Positions 12,688-23,094 of a DNA stretch of 64,000 nt are shown in pieces. The notes under the pieces are model-generated. The model made no database searches. It was not told the origin of the DNA and saw nothing but the letters and a program-made list of their open reading frames with translations. This stretch comes from Aselliscus stoliczkanus (taxonomy: Eukaryota > Chordata > Mammalia > Chiroptera > Hipposideridae). The stretch covers positions 17,149,501 through 17,213,500 of the forward strand of contig CM066740.1 in the NCBI GenBank assembly GCA_033961575.1, written 5' to 3'. The position numbers and the translations under genes are program-made. Numbering within the stretch: the first letter of the stretch is position 1; every line of letters begins with the position of its first letter.

Positions 12688-12700
12688 AGAGAATATTTTG

Positions 12701-12808
12701 GGGCCAGCCGAGTGGTGCAGTGGTTAAGCACTGGCTTGGGAAGCCAGTGGCCCAGGTTCGGGTCCCACATATGAGGGCCAGTGACACCGCCTTCAAAAAA
12801 AAAAAAAA
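12701..12808 (+). repeat. Short SINE, second of an adjacent pair
   Basis: Same family and orientation as the preceding copy. The sequence CATGTTGA just before the first copy and TATGTTGA after the second look like a duplication spanning both, so one copy probably landed in the tail of the other. Confidence 0.88.
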
Positions 12809-12940
12809 TATATGTTGAATGCTTGAATGATTGGTTAAATTCAGTACTTTATTTAAAAAAAAGTTAGGCACAATTTAACTATGTTCTTTTACTTTTAAAA
12901 ATTAGTATGTTTATTCCTAATGCATGTCTAGTTGATTGGC

Positions 12941-13303
12941 TACAGTCTTAGTGTGCTCAGGCTGCCATAACAAAATTCCACATAGCTCTGGAGGATGATT
13001 AGTCCAAGATTAAGGCACCAGCCAATTCAGCTCGCAGGTGAGGGATCTCTGCCTGCTTTGCAGATGGCCACCTTTCGCTGTGTCCTCACAGGGCAGGAGA
13101 GAAACAGAGAGACAGCTCTGGTCTCTCTTCCTCGTCTTACAGAACACTAATCCCCTCATGGAGGGGTCTCTTCTCATGACCTCATCTAAACCTAATTACG
13201 TCCCAAAACCCCCACATTCCAATACCATCACATTGGGAATTAGGCCTTCAACATATTATTGGGGGGAGGGGGACAACAAAATTTCAGTCCATAACAGCGA
13301 AAA
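12941..13303 (-). mobile_element. MaLR-type LTR (MLT1/MST-like), minus strand
   Basis: It begins with text close to 'ctcaggctgccataacaaaa' and ends with 'gacctcatctaaacctaatta', 'ataccatcacattgggaatta' and 'ttcagtccataac'. Read on the minus strand this is the familiar ERVL-MaLR solo LTR, from its start with CCCCCCAAT-like wording to the TTTTGTTATGGCAGCC end. Open frames through it are incidental. Confidence 0.75.
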
Positions 13304-13439
13304 TCTTTGATAGTTTACCAAACAAAGGGCAAACAAAGTTTCCAGAGGAGATATTTTTTTAAATCATTAGTTTGTTTAAAAATCATCATCATAATAATAA
13401 CAATAGAAAGAGTTTCCTAGGGGCAAAAATCACATTTCA

Positions 13440-13590
13440 TGGAATAATCAGTCAGGGGTGGTGGGTCCTAACACCAGCTCTGAAACAAGCTCTGATGGAT
13501 TTGGGTCAAGTCACTTCACCTTCTTGTTCCTAAAAGAGCAGGCGCTGGACTGAGTGATCCTTGGGTCTCTCTCCAGTTCTGCCATGCTAG
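13440..13590. repeat. MIR-like fragment
   Basis: The wording 'aacaccagctctgaaacaagc', 'gggtcaagtcacttcaccttc' and 'ctggactgagtgatccttggg' follows the MIR pattern (tgggcaagtcacttaacctct). It is diverged. Confidence 0.6.
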
Positions 13591-13599
13591 GATTCTCCC

Positions 13600-14288
13600 G
13601 GACTAACCACCTTAAACATTATGTTTTAATTTGAGAGTCCCTATTGTTGCCTTTCTTCATCAGTCTCTGATACAGGTTGACCAGAATTTTACAAATGAAA
13701 ACGATAGCTGTTTTCACTCAAGACGGTCTATGAGGGAAGCAATGGCCCTCCATTTCCCCTCGCGACATGTGTTGCCAGGACTGATTACAGCGACCAGAGT
13801 CTTGCTGAACGCAGTCTGCTCTCACCTTATTTAGTGACACCAAACTGAAACTCTTTCAGTAGGTATTTTGTACTTGAAAAAATACCTAATTCCACTTATG
13901 GAAGAGACGCTCCTTAGAAGTCTATAAATGCATATTCGAGCCTAATATTTTTTTTTAAATAACAACACCCAATCCATGTAACTTCTCATTTAAGAAAAGA
14001 CGAAGGCTAATGTGATGCTATTGACATGCACTGTATTTTCTATTTTGAATTCTACAAATGTATGATTGCAGTGGGAAAAAAAAAAAAAAAGATGTACCCA
14101 CAGAATCCTCGGAAAACAGAAAGGCCCAGTTGAAGACCTACTATATAGAATGTTCCTGCTGCCAGCTCTGGTTTCCTCTGTTTCTCCCAGATAACCTTAA
14201 TCTCCACTGGAAATTTTAATAGAGGAAGATTAGTAATAAAAATTAAAAGGACTTCTCTCTTTCCCCCTGCTGTTTTCTATTAGCAGCG
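13600..14288. other. Unassigned interval
   Basis: No gene or identifiable repeat is seen, apart from a 15-bp A run near 14077. The right border is the target site of the following L1. Confidence 0.4.
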
Positions 14289-14306
14289 CATTGCACTATA
14301 TTATTT

Positions 14307-16738
14307 TTTTAACTTTTTTATTATTGTTATTATTATTAGTTACAGATGTACAAAACAATACAATAGTTATTTTTTTCACCCCTTACAAAGTGACTCCCCC
14401 TCTCCCTCCCCTGCCCCTCCACCCCCAATATCATACATATTTATTACAATTCCATTGACTCCATCCCCACACTATATTCCACATCCCATGACTATATATG
14501 TGTTAAATTATAGTTGCAATATAATATTGTTCAGCTGCAGCTTCGATGTACAGTGCAGTGGTAAGGCCACTACACCGTCCATGAAGTGGTCTCCCTAAAA
14601 GGACATGCGTCCTGCTGTTCCCCTAAAAAAAAAATATTTACAACCTTATTGATTATATTCCCTAAACTGTCTATTCTGTCTCTGCAGTAGTATTATAGTT
14701 ACCAGTTTATGTTGTCTCGTCCCTTCCCCTTCTGCCTCATGCCCACCCCCATCCTATCTAGAATCATCAGTTTTTCCTCTGTATCTCTAAGACTATTTCT
14801 GTTTACATTGCTCATTTATTCAGTTCTTTAGATTCCACATATAAGTGAGATCATATGGTATTTGTCTTTCTCTGACTGACTTATTTCACTTAACATAATG
14901 TTCTCTAGGTCCATCCATATTGTTGCAAATGGTACGATTTCTTTCTTCTTTATAGCTGCGTAATATTCCATTGTGTAAATGTACCACAGTTTCTTAATCC
15001 AGTCGTCTACTGATGGGCATTTCGATTGTTTCCAATCTTGGCTATTGTAAACAGCACTGCAATGAACATAGGGGTGCATATATTTTTTTCAAATTAGTGT
15101 CTTGGGTTTTTCAAGATAAATGCCTAGGAGTGGAATTGCTGGGTCAAAAGGTAGTTCCATTTCCAGTTTTTTTGAGATACCTCCACACTGACTTCCATAG
15201 TGGCTGCACCAATCTGCAATCCCACCAACAGTGCAGCAGGGTTCCCTTTTCCCCACAGCCCTGCCAGCACTTGTTGTTTGTTGATGTATTGATGATAGCC
15301 ATTCTGACTGGAGTAAGGTGGTATCTCATTGTGGTTTTTATATCATTTCCCTAATGATCAGTGAGCTTGAACATTTTTTCATATGCCTTTTGGCCATCTG
15401 TATGTCCTCTTTAGAGAAATGTCTCTTCATTTCCTGTGCCCATTTTTTAATTGGGTTGCTTGTTATTTTGGTGTTGAGTTCCATGAGTGTTTCATAAATT
15501 TTGGATATTAACCCCTTATCAGATATATCATTGACAAATATTTTCTCCCATTCAGTAGGCTTCTTTTTTGTTTTATTGATGGTTTTCTTTGTTGTGAAAA
15601 ACTTATAGTTTGATATAATCCCATATGTTCATTTTTTCTTTTACTTCCCTTGCCCGTGGGGATGTATCAGTAAAAATATTGCTCAGAGTAATGTCTGCAA
15701 ATTTACTCCCTATATTTTCTTCTAGGAGTTTTATGGTTTCAGGTCTTACATTTAAGTCTTTAATCCATTTTGAATTTGTTCTTGTATCTGGCGTAAGGAG
15801 GTGGTCCAGTTTCATTTTTAAGCATGTGTCAGTCCAATTTTCCCAGCACCATTTATTAAATAGACTATCTTTACTCCAGTGTAAATTCTTGCTTCCATTG
15901 TCATAGATTAACTGTTCGTAAATGCCTGGATTTATTTCTGGGCTCTCTGTTCTGTTCCACTGGTCTACATGCCTGTTTTTATGCCAGTACCATACTGTTT
16001 TGACTACTGTAGCCTTGTAGTATGTTTTGATGTCTGGTACCATGATACCCCCGACTTTGTTCTTATTTCTCAAGATTGCCGAGGCTATTCGGTGTCTTTT
16101 ATGGTTCCATATAAATTTTAGGATTATATTTTCTATTTCTGTGAAAAATGCCCTTGGTAATTTGATTGGAATAGCATTGAATCTATATATTTCTTTAGGC
16201 AGTATGGACATTTTAACTATATTATTTCTTCCTATCCATGAGCATGGTAGGTGTTTCCATTTATTTGTATCTTCCTTGATTTCTTTCTTCAGTGTCTTAT
16301 AATTTTCTGAGTACAGATCTTTCACTTCTTTGGTTAAATTTATTCCTAGGTATTTTATAGTTCTTGAAGCAATTGTAAATGGGACAGTTTTCCTGATTTC
16401 TCCTTCTGTTAGTTTATTATTGGTATATGCAAATGCCACTGATTTCTGAACATTGATTTTATATCCTGCTACTTTACTGAATTCGTCTACAGTTCCAATA
16501 GTTTTTTGATGGAGTCTCTGGGGTTCTCTATATACAGTATCATGTCATCTGCATATGACAATTTTACTTCTTCCTTGCCAATTTGGATGCCTTTTATTTC
16601 TTTTTCTTGTCTGATTGCTGTGGCTAGAACTTCCAGAACTATGTTGAATAAAAGAGGAGAAAGTGGACAGCCTTGTCTTGTTCCTGATCTTAAGGGAAAT
16701 GGTTTTAGCTTTTCCCCATTGAGTATGATGTCAGCGGT
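14307..16738 (-). mobile_element. 5'-truncated LINE-1 (ORF2 C-terminus and 3'UTR)
   Basis: The minus strand carries the C-terminal part of L1 ORF2. A 278-codon open frame (15603-16439) has the typical [20 protein letters not shown] region, and a further frame has the [15 protein letters not shown] and YYAAIKKKEIVPF signatures. The 3'UTR follows, ending in a T-rich (poly A) tract near 14300. Flanking TTGCACTATATTATTTT (about 14289-14305) and TTGCACTGTATTATTTT (about 16739-16755) form a 17-bp target-site duplication with one mismatch, so both borders are defined. Truncation removes ORF1, the endonuclease and most of the reverse transcriptase. Several frameshifts split the remaining frame, so it is dead but relatively young. 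Confidence 0.93.
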
Positions 16739-17084
16739 TGCACTGTATTATTTTGTAATGTTTACTTTAAACATCTCATAACTATTAGAGAAACAGGCCA
16801 GCAAGAACAGTGACCACAAAACAATGAACAGCTGAAAACAGACATTTGAGCAGAAAAAGTTCACATAAGCCATATTCATGAGCAGGTATGCAGCCCAGCC
16901 CCCTTCAAAGCAGTGCATTCCATGAAATCACATGGAAAGAAAAGCAAATGTATTCTTTTTTGCAGTGAATCCCGGTTACTCTCTTTTTGCTGGTAGACGG
17001 TGACCCTGCAGTTGCAAGTGAACACCATGAAAACAACGACGGAACGTTGTAAATCAGCAAAGTGCATGCCAATATGGAAAACTG

Positions 17085-17275
17085 CCCATTCCCAAACACC
17101 CATCACCTGGCAGACCCAGGGACAGAAGCCTCCACATACACTGTCTCGTGCAATTCTCACAACACTGTGAAAAGGCGGTGCCATCTCCACTTTACAGGTA
17201 AGAGAACTAAGAGAATTTCAGCAACTTCCCCGAGCTCACTTAGCTGATAAGTGATACACACCCAGTTCTGGTAGA
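17085..17275. repeat. MIR element
   Basis: The wording 'gtctcgtgcaattctcacaac', 'ggtgccatctccactttacag', 'gagctcacttagctgataagt' and 'ccagttctggtagattcc' is the MIR consensus order. Confidence 0.8.
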
Positions 17276-17361
17276 TTCCTAAACTCACGTTTGTTCCTCT
17301 ACATTGTGAACAGGGAGCACAGGTGCCATCATAAGCACTTAGGGATAAAAAGACACCCTAA

Positions 17362-17762
17362 GCTATGGACTGGATTATGTCCCCCCCAAATTCGTATGTA
17401 GAAGTTTTAGTCCCAATGTACGTACATTTGCAGAAAGGGCCTTTATGGAGGCAATTAAGGATAAATGAGGTCATAAGGATGGGGTCCTGGTCCAACGGGC
17501 TGAGTGTCCTTCTAAGAAGAGACACTGGAGAACTCCCCACACCCTCTGTCCCCCTTCTCCAAAGATGCACGAAAAAGATGTCATTTGAGCACACAGCAAG
17601 AAGGCAGCCATCTGCAAGCCAGGAAGTGGACCCTGACCAGAGCCCCATTAGCAGGAACTTTGACTGTGGACTGCCAGCCCCCAGAGCTGTGAGAAAACGA
17701 ATTTCTGTTTAAGCCACTCAGCCTATGGTATTTTGTTATGGCAGCCTGAGCAGACGAAGATA
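17362..17762 (+). mobile_element. MaLR-type solo LTR (MLT1-like)
   Basis: It starts with 'tatggactggattatgtcccccc' and contains 'gatgaggtcataaggatgggg'-like text, 'gtgtccttctaagaagagaca' and 'gccatctgcaagccaggaagt'. It ends with 'ctgtgagaaaacgaatttctg', 'ttaagccactcagcctatgg' and 'ttttgttatggcagcctgagc'. This is a near-full MLT1-like solo LTR of the ERVL-MaLR group. No internal retroviral genes are attached. Confidence 0.85.
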
Positions 17763-17764
17763 AC

Positions 17765-18210
17765 CTACATACCCTGCTGACCCCCTCACCCTTCTCTAAT
17801 CCACCCACCCTTTCTTCTCATCTGTCCCACAGCCAATGGGATCATTCCAAATGGCAGAACTGATCCTCCTTCTCCCTGAAACACATCCTTTGTTGTACAG
17901 TTAGGTTGTTTGAAGGCTTTTTATCATTACAAACAAAGCTACGGTGAATAGCCTTGTACATGAATCCTTTCACACATGCAACACAATCTATTTTTGTCCA
18001 TTTATTTCACAGGCAAGACATTTGCATGTTACAGAATTTGCTTGCGTTGGGGCCTTCAGAATTAATCCCACGGTTAAACAATTCTCCCTGCATGCCCATC
18101 TTCTTGCCATTCCCCTTTTTCTTCTTTGCTTTCATCTCCACCCTAATCACATGCGTCCTTTAACTAGTACTGTCAACAATCTTTCTGTTTTGCACTTAAG
18201 AAACATGATG
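17765..18210. other. Unassigned interval
   Basis: Text near 17900-18000 ('acaaagctacggtgaatagcc', 'tgtacatgaatcctttcac') is reminiscent of an old L1 3' region, but I cannot define borders. No gene is recognised. Confidence 0.35.
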
Positions 18211-18212
18211 CT

Positions 18213-18650
18213 GGGGCAAGCCGAGTGGTGCATTGGTTAAGAGCTGGCTTGGGACGCCAGCTCTGAGCAGCAGGGCCCCGGGTCCCACATGAGGGCCAGT
18301 GACGCTGCGCCCTCTACAGCTAAGATGGTGAACAACAGCTCCACCTGGAGCTAGGCTGCAGTGAGTCACCGGTAACAGCATAGACTGCAGCGGGGCTGGC
18401 CAGAAGCTGGCATGCGCTTTCGTGAGCTGCTGTGAGCCGCCGTAAGCGGCCATCCAATGGCCAGCGAGCAACTGCCTCACCCAGGAAGAGCGCAATGACG
18501 ATACCAGCATGGGCCAGTGAAGCAACGTCCTCCACAACTAGACTGAAGACCAAAAAGACAGCAACTTATCTGTTCCCCTTCCCCGATTCCCCAAAGCTGT
18601 TCCCCTCCCCCAATTCCCCAATAAAATCTTTAAAAAACAAACAAACAAAA
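18213..18650 (+). repeat. Long-form bat-type SINE
   Basis: Full-length form. The tRNA-like head is followed by GCCCTCTACAGCTAAGATGG, a CAGCTCCACCTGGAGCTAGG segment, variable GTGAGC-type repeats, a CTGTTCCCCTTCCCC tail and AATAAAATCTTT. Flanking GAAACATGATGCT and GAAACAGGATGCT give a target-site duplication. It belongs to an older subfamily than the near-identical copies at 33.6, 42.5, 47.8 and 58.5 kb. Confidence 0.92.
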
Positions 18651-18663
18651 GAAACAGGATGCT

Positions 18664-20150
18664 AATAATGTTCACATATGACCATAAACCTAAATGCAAA
18701 CACACGGAAAACTGGTCGGCCATGTGCAGACTGCACACCCCCACAGCTGCTATCGTCTCTCTGTTGAAGAATGACAGAGATTACACGATTTGGCCCTGGA
18801 GTGTAGCTCTGTTCCCAACCTGTGACTTCGGGTTAAACTGTGGCTAAAGGAGTTTCTGCAGCAATAACAAGGAGCATGCATTCTTCATGATAGAGCCTCT
18901 AAATCCTCGGAGTCTGTCCATGTTTAGCTTATAGACAATTCCAATAAAAAGTCCTCTGGGTTCTCACCCAGAAGATTAAGACTAGCACATAATAAAGCTG
19001 GAACTAGACACTAATAACAACCTGAAGTAACGCTTTACAACGAAGGTGAGGCATCTAAACTGTAAAACCATAAAATGGCACTCTAAGGCCATTTAATTTA
19101 GAAGAAATAGCCCTATATTAGTAAACTGCTCCTAAGGGCACTACTTACCATATTTCAACACAAGTAGCTGACGGCCAGAGCTACTGAAATACTAAATCAT
19201 GGTTATTCTGTTCTTTTTAAGAAAATGGAAACAATGGGAAGGGGAGGAGTTTGTTAATATATAAAAAGACAGGGAACACCTGGAGAAAGATTTTCATATG
19301 CTCGTATTACATTATCTCATTTAATTACCAATCACTGTCAGGTAAACATTATCATTATCATGTTACAGAAGAGATTCAGAGAATTAAGTAATGCTCAGGA
19401 TTACCCAACTACTCAAATTCAGGTCTAACTGACCCCAAAGTCCTTGTTTTTTATACTGTCTCACACACTCTCTCCTGCCATGCTCATGGCCACATTAAGA
19501 AATAAAGTGCTGTGAGCTGACCCAGGGCCCTAATCCCTGTACATAACATCATTTCTAGAGGGAGGATAGGAGACCTGTGTCAAGCAACCTATACGTGAGT
19601 TTTAAAAACCCAACTTATTCATTTCTTGGCTGCTTCACATAGTACATGTGTTACCCCCTTAGAGTCCTACCTAGCACAATGCAGGTAAGAGAAAAGGCTC
19701 CATAAATATTTGTTGGGTTTTCAGCCATTTTCCCACATGATTGTTCCAATAATTAATCAACCAATTAATCATTAAGTACTGAAAAAAATGGAAAAACTTG
19801 AATTGTGGCCAAAGGCCAGCATCCATGTTAGGTGAATATTGGTATATTAAATCAAGAGAAAGCTGGGATTTTGTTGAGGAATTTAAAGGTTAAACATATA
19901 AATCTTTTTCTGAGACACCATTTCCACAAGCTATGGATAGTTCCATAGGTTTGAAGCATATCTGGGTACGCTATGTCAAAATGAGAGGTGAGATGAAAAA
20001 TTTAGGTTCTGTAGCTGCTAAGGCATCATACACTACATTTGCTGAGATCATTAAAGAGGGGGAATAAACTAGCCTAACAAATTTTCAAATTGTTGATAAA
20101 GCACATATCATTAATAAAGAGAAGTACACTCACTTATACACCCATTAATT
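18664..20150. other. Mostly unassigned, with a MIR at about 19310-19450
   Basis: A MIR-like core is visible ('ttacattatctcatttaatta', 'gagattcagagaattaagtaa', 'ctcaaattcaggtctaactga'). The rest shows no gene and no recognisable young repeat. Confidence 0.5.
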
Positions 20151-20154
20151 TATT

Positions 20155-20275
20155 CCAAGAATATTTATTAAGTATCTACCATGCCTTGAGCACTTTATAA
20201 AGCATTATAATTTTAACAGTGAACAAGATAAGTCCCTACTCATAGGGAGCTTACATTTTAAGTAAGTCCTTATAA
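20155..20275. repeat. L2-like fragment
   Basis: The wording 'gaatatttattaagtatctac', 'catgccttgagcacttt', 'gtgaacaagataagtccctac' and 'atagggagcttacattt' matches the conserved L2 3' end. Confidence 0.65.
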
Positions 20276-20465
20276 TTTTCTTTTTTATGAAAATAAGACA
20301 TTTGTCAATTATGTAGTCTATACAGTGGATGAAAGCATTTCCTTTCACAGATCTATTGGCACAAAGTTCTCTTCTAGAATAGGACCAGACACACAGTGGG
20401 TACTTTAAAAATTGCCAGTGGGTGAATGCATAAATTAATGAATGTACAATAGAAGGTGACTTAGA

Positions 20466-20660
20466 AAAGGCAACTCAACTGGACAAACTGGTTTGACTAG
20501 GGGAAGTAAACCAATTCACTGAAAATTAATTCACTGAGTGAACAATTTTCCAATGTTATGGCAAACTGAAACAAATTGATGAATTAACTGACAACGTAAC
20601 TGTTTGGTACAGCGATGTTGGCAAACTGGTTGCTAGGTAAATTGGTCACTTGAAAAATGA
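20466..20660. other. Imperfect repeats of CAAACTGGTTT / AACCAATTCAC type
   Basis: Short related words recur roughly every 15-25 bases: ACAAACTGGTTTGACTA, AACCAATTCACTGAAAATTA, ATTCACTGAGTGAACAATTT, GCAAACTGGTTGCTAGG. Several are inverted relative to each other. This could be a decayed DNA transposon end or a decayed minisatellite. No coding potential is seen. Confidence 0.35.
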
Positions 20661-20689
20661 GTCTTTTTTTTTTTTCCTAACAGTTATAG

Positions 20690-21171
20690 CAGGATTCTTT
20701 ATTGCTTCCCTTTGCCAAATATCTGTGACTGAATTTCTCATGCCACTTCATAGCAAAACATAAATAAAACAAAATCTCATCACCTGTTCAATGTAAGTAT
20801 CTTATTTCTACTTTTAGGTCATAATATTCCTTTTAGCACTCAGAATTTAACGACGGTTGATTGAAATACACATTAATTTTCAAGTGAGACAACCAAATTC
20901 GTCTTTATCATTTGACCAAAAAATATTTTGTATTTAAAGCTGGCAAAACATTATACAAATACTATCAACCCTCAATGCAGACATCTGGATATTAATATTT
21001 GATTGTGGTGGGGGATAGTGACCTGGCTCAGGAGAAAGTCTTGGGAGAGGAGAACATCTTTTTTTTTTTTTTTCCTCTTAAAAATAAGAGATTTTTTTTT
21101 TCATATTTTACTCTATTTTTTAATAATGTTTTCTTTTTAAATTAACATTGACATGTAGTATATTAGTATAG
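20690..21171 (-). other. 3' flank of the kinase-like gene
   Basis: Read on the minus strand this is the sequence downstream of the kinase-like stop codon. It holds one ATTAAA (plus 21119-21124) and A-rich tracts (plus 21092-21101 and 21059-21073). Those tracts flank a CTCTTA-AAAA-TAAGAG hairpin. The A tracts may be the decayed poly(A) tail of a retrocopy. I could not find a convincing matching target-site duplication by eye. Confidence 0.45.
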
Positions 21172-22743
21172 CTAAAGGGGCTTGACTTTGTTGTTCCTGA
21201 ACAGCCTATTTTTCGACAGCCTATGACAGAGCATTGTGAGGCAGTTGCAACACCTCCTAAGCACCCTCCAACATCCGTGGTTGTTTTCCCCTGATGAGCT
21301 GCTGCTGGTGGTGCTGCTGCAGGGGCTGCTGGAGCTGTAGGTGTTCTCAAGGGAGGCCTCAGAGCCACTACTCTGGTGGCCTGTGATAGGGCCATGGTTC
21401 CTCCACCATGGCCTGATTCTGTGGCTGGCGGGCCCGACATCCAGGATGGAACTCGAAGTGGGGGTGCCGGTCTCTGGGCTGGATCCAGGGGTGATGTCAC
21501 TGGATCCAGGGCTGCCCATGCTGACCTCCGAGATGGTCCTAGAGCTGACGGTGCTCAGCTCCTGGCTGGACTCAGGACTGATGGTGCCTGCCTTCTGGAG
21601 GGCTGGGGGAGCCGCAGGCTTTTTGCCCCTCTGCCCCAACTCGTCGTCGTCGTACTGCTCGACCGGTGGCAGGGCAGAGGTCCCTGGCTGCTCCTCCCGA
21701 TCTGGAGCAGGACTCTGCTCGGTGGGATTGTAGGGCTTGACACGAACAATGCGATGATGGAATTTAGGTTTCTTGGTCTGCAGGATGAGGTAGGTGGCCA
21801 TCGTGTTGTTAAAAGTCCTATTGGCCAGCGTGTCCCGGATGTCGTCATACCGGAAGCCCAGCAGTGCCATCTCCGTCCTGACCCATGGGTCTATGTTCTC
21901 GCTGACTGGCTCGCTATAGGGCATGAGGTCCTCCTCATCCTGACTGAGCCAAGGATGTGACATGATATCGAGCACATCGCTTCTTTCCATGGGGTTCACC
22001 TTGAGCATTTTCTTTAGCAAACTCTCTAATTCACAGGAGAAAAAGTAGGGTACGGTGTACTCCCCCTTTATTACCTGTTGTGCCAGTTCCATCCAATTCT
22101 CTGCATCGAATGGGAGGGTTCCTGCCACCATTCTGTACAATATGACGCCCAGGCTCCACACATCGACCGCTGGTCCTTCATAAAGTTCACCCTGAAACAG
22201 TTCTGGAGCTGCATAGGAAGGGGTGCAACATATTGTGTTTCATTTGTTGTCCATACATTCCGTGCTATATCCGAAATCCACGATTTTAACATTCCTTTTC
22301 TGGTCGAATAAAAGGTTCTCAGGCTTTATATCCCGGTGCGCGATTCCGCGCTGATGAAGATAGTAAACGGCTGATAAAAGCTGCCGAAAGCTGACACGGG
22401 CCTCCCTCTCCATCATTGGTCCATGAGCTGTCAAATGGTCCATCATACTACCACCGCCCAGATATTCCATTATCAGGAAGAAGAACTCTTTGGTTTCAAT
22501 AGCCTCATACAGCTGCACGATGTTTGGGTGCTGCAGAGCTTTCATGCACTCCACTTCTCGCGTGAGAAATCTGACGACGGAGTTCTTTAGATTTACAATT
22601 TTTATAGCCACGTGGGCCCCAGGGGGAAGATGTTCAGCCAGCTTCACCTTGGCATTGCTGCCCTCGCCAATGGTCTCCAGGAGCTTTTAACACCCATTAA
22701 GGAGCACCTGGTCAGCAGGAGTGGCTGGATGTTCATGTGCCAT
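21172..22743 (-). pseudogene. Intronless SMOK/MARK-like protein kinase, two in-frame stops
   Basis: On the minus strand from ATG (22743) to stop (21172) one frame of 523 codons runs without any frameshift. It is interrupted only by TAA at codon 19 (22689-22687) and TGA at codon 168 (22242-22240). Visible kinase parts, in order: glycine loop IGEGSNAKV (about 25-33), VAIK with Lys48, likely alpha-C Glu63, HRDIKPEN with Asp138, DFG Asp156, a retained activation-loop Thr170, APE at 179-181 and DVWSLGVILY. After the kinase domain there is a UBA-like segment (about 285-321, ending MATYLIL), a Ser/Thr/Pro-rich stretch and a Cys-rich basic tail. A KA1 domain is absent. This architecture and length match sperm motility kinases, the MARK/AMPK-related family named in rodents. 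Catalytic residues are intact, so loss is recent, or the stops are polymorphic or sequencing errors. Either stop prevents a full kinase: one leaves an 18-residue peptide, the other cuts inside the activation loop. The gene stands alone. Confidence 0.85.
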
Positions 22744-22754
22744 GGTGGCCAGCT

Positions 22755-22905
22755 GACACTACACTCACTGAGAATACTAACTATGCTAATAAACAATAAT
22801 AACTGTACTAACTAGCTGACTAAATATACTAACTATATCAACAAAATTATTAACTGTGATAATAAACAATAACTATACTAACTATTATAAATTTATAAAT
22901 GGGGA
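22755..22905. repeat. AT-rich degenerate repeat of ACTAACTA / AATAAACAATAA words
   Basis: The words ACTAACTA, AATAAACAATAA and TAACTGT recur two or three times with a spacing of about 50-55 bases, in the leader region of the kinase-like gene. It looks like a decayed two- to three-unit minisatellite. It contains many in-frame stops and would sit in the untranslated leader. Confidence 0.5.
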
Positions 22906-23001
22906 TAAAAGGAGAAAATAAACTAGCTAGTCCAAGTCCAACAGGTCACTGAAAATTAGCTTCCTGGGCTTACACGGACTAAACCCTCAGCCCAGCTAGG
23001 A

Positions 23002-23031
23002 CTTTATATACGAATGTTTGTAATTACATCA
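23002..23031 (-). promoter_or_regulatory. TATA box and CRE-like site upstream of the kinase gene
   Basis: On the minus strand TATATAAAG lies at 23010-23002, about 260 bases before the kinase ATG. TGATGTAAT, one base off a CRE half-palindrome, is about 13 bases further upstream (23031-23023). The ATG itself sits in GGCCACCATGG, an ideal vertebrate initiation context. A start about 30 bases after the TATA element would give an unspliced leader of roughly 230 bases. CRE-like sites with TATA are common in testis-expressed promoters, but function here is inferred. Confidence 0.45.
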
Positions 23032-23094
23032 CACTGGTGCTTTATGAGGTCAGAGCCCAAAACAGACCAATCACAGCTGAGGATAAACTACAGT

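Noticed and set aside
15603..16439. 278-codon open frame as a stand-alone host gene
   Set aside because: Its sequence is L1 ORF2 C-terminus and it lies inside an L1 with a target-site duplication.
21341..21960. 130- and 194-codon plus-strand frames opposite the kinase
   Set aside because: They are antisense shadows of the kinase-like frame; no plus-strand protein similarity is seen.
22240..22242. TGA read as selenocysteine
   Set aside because: Kinases of this family do not use selenocysteine, no SECIS-like element was recognised, and a second stop (TAA at codon 19) exists.
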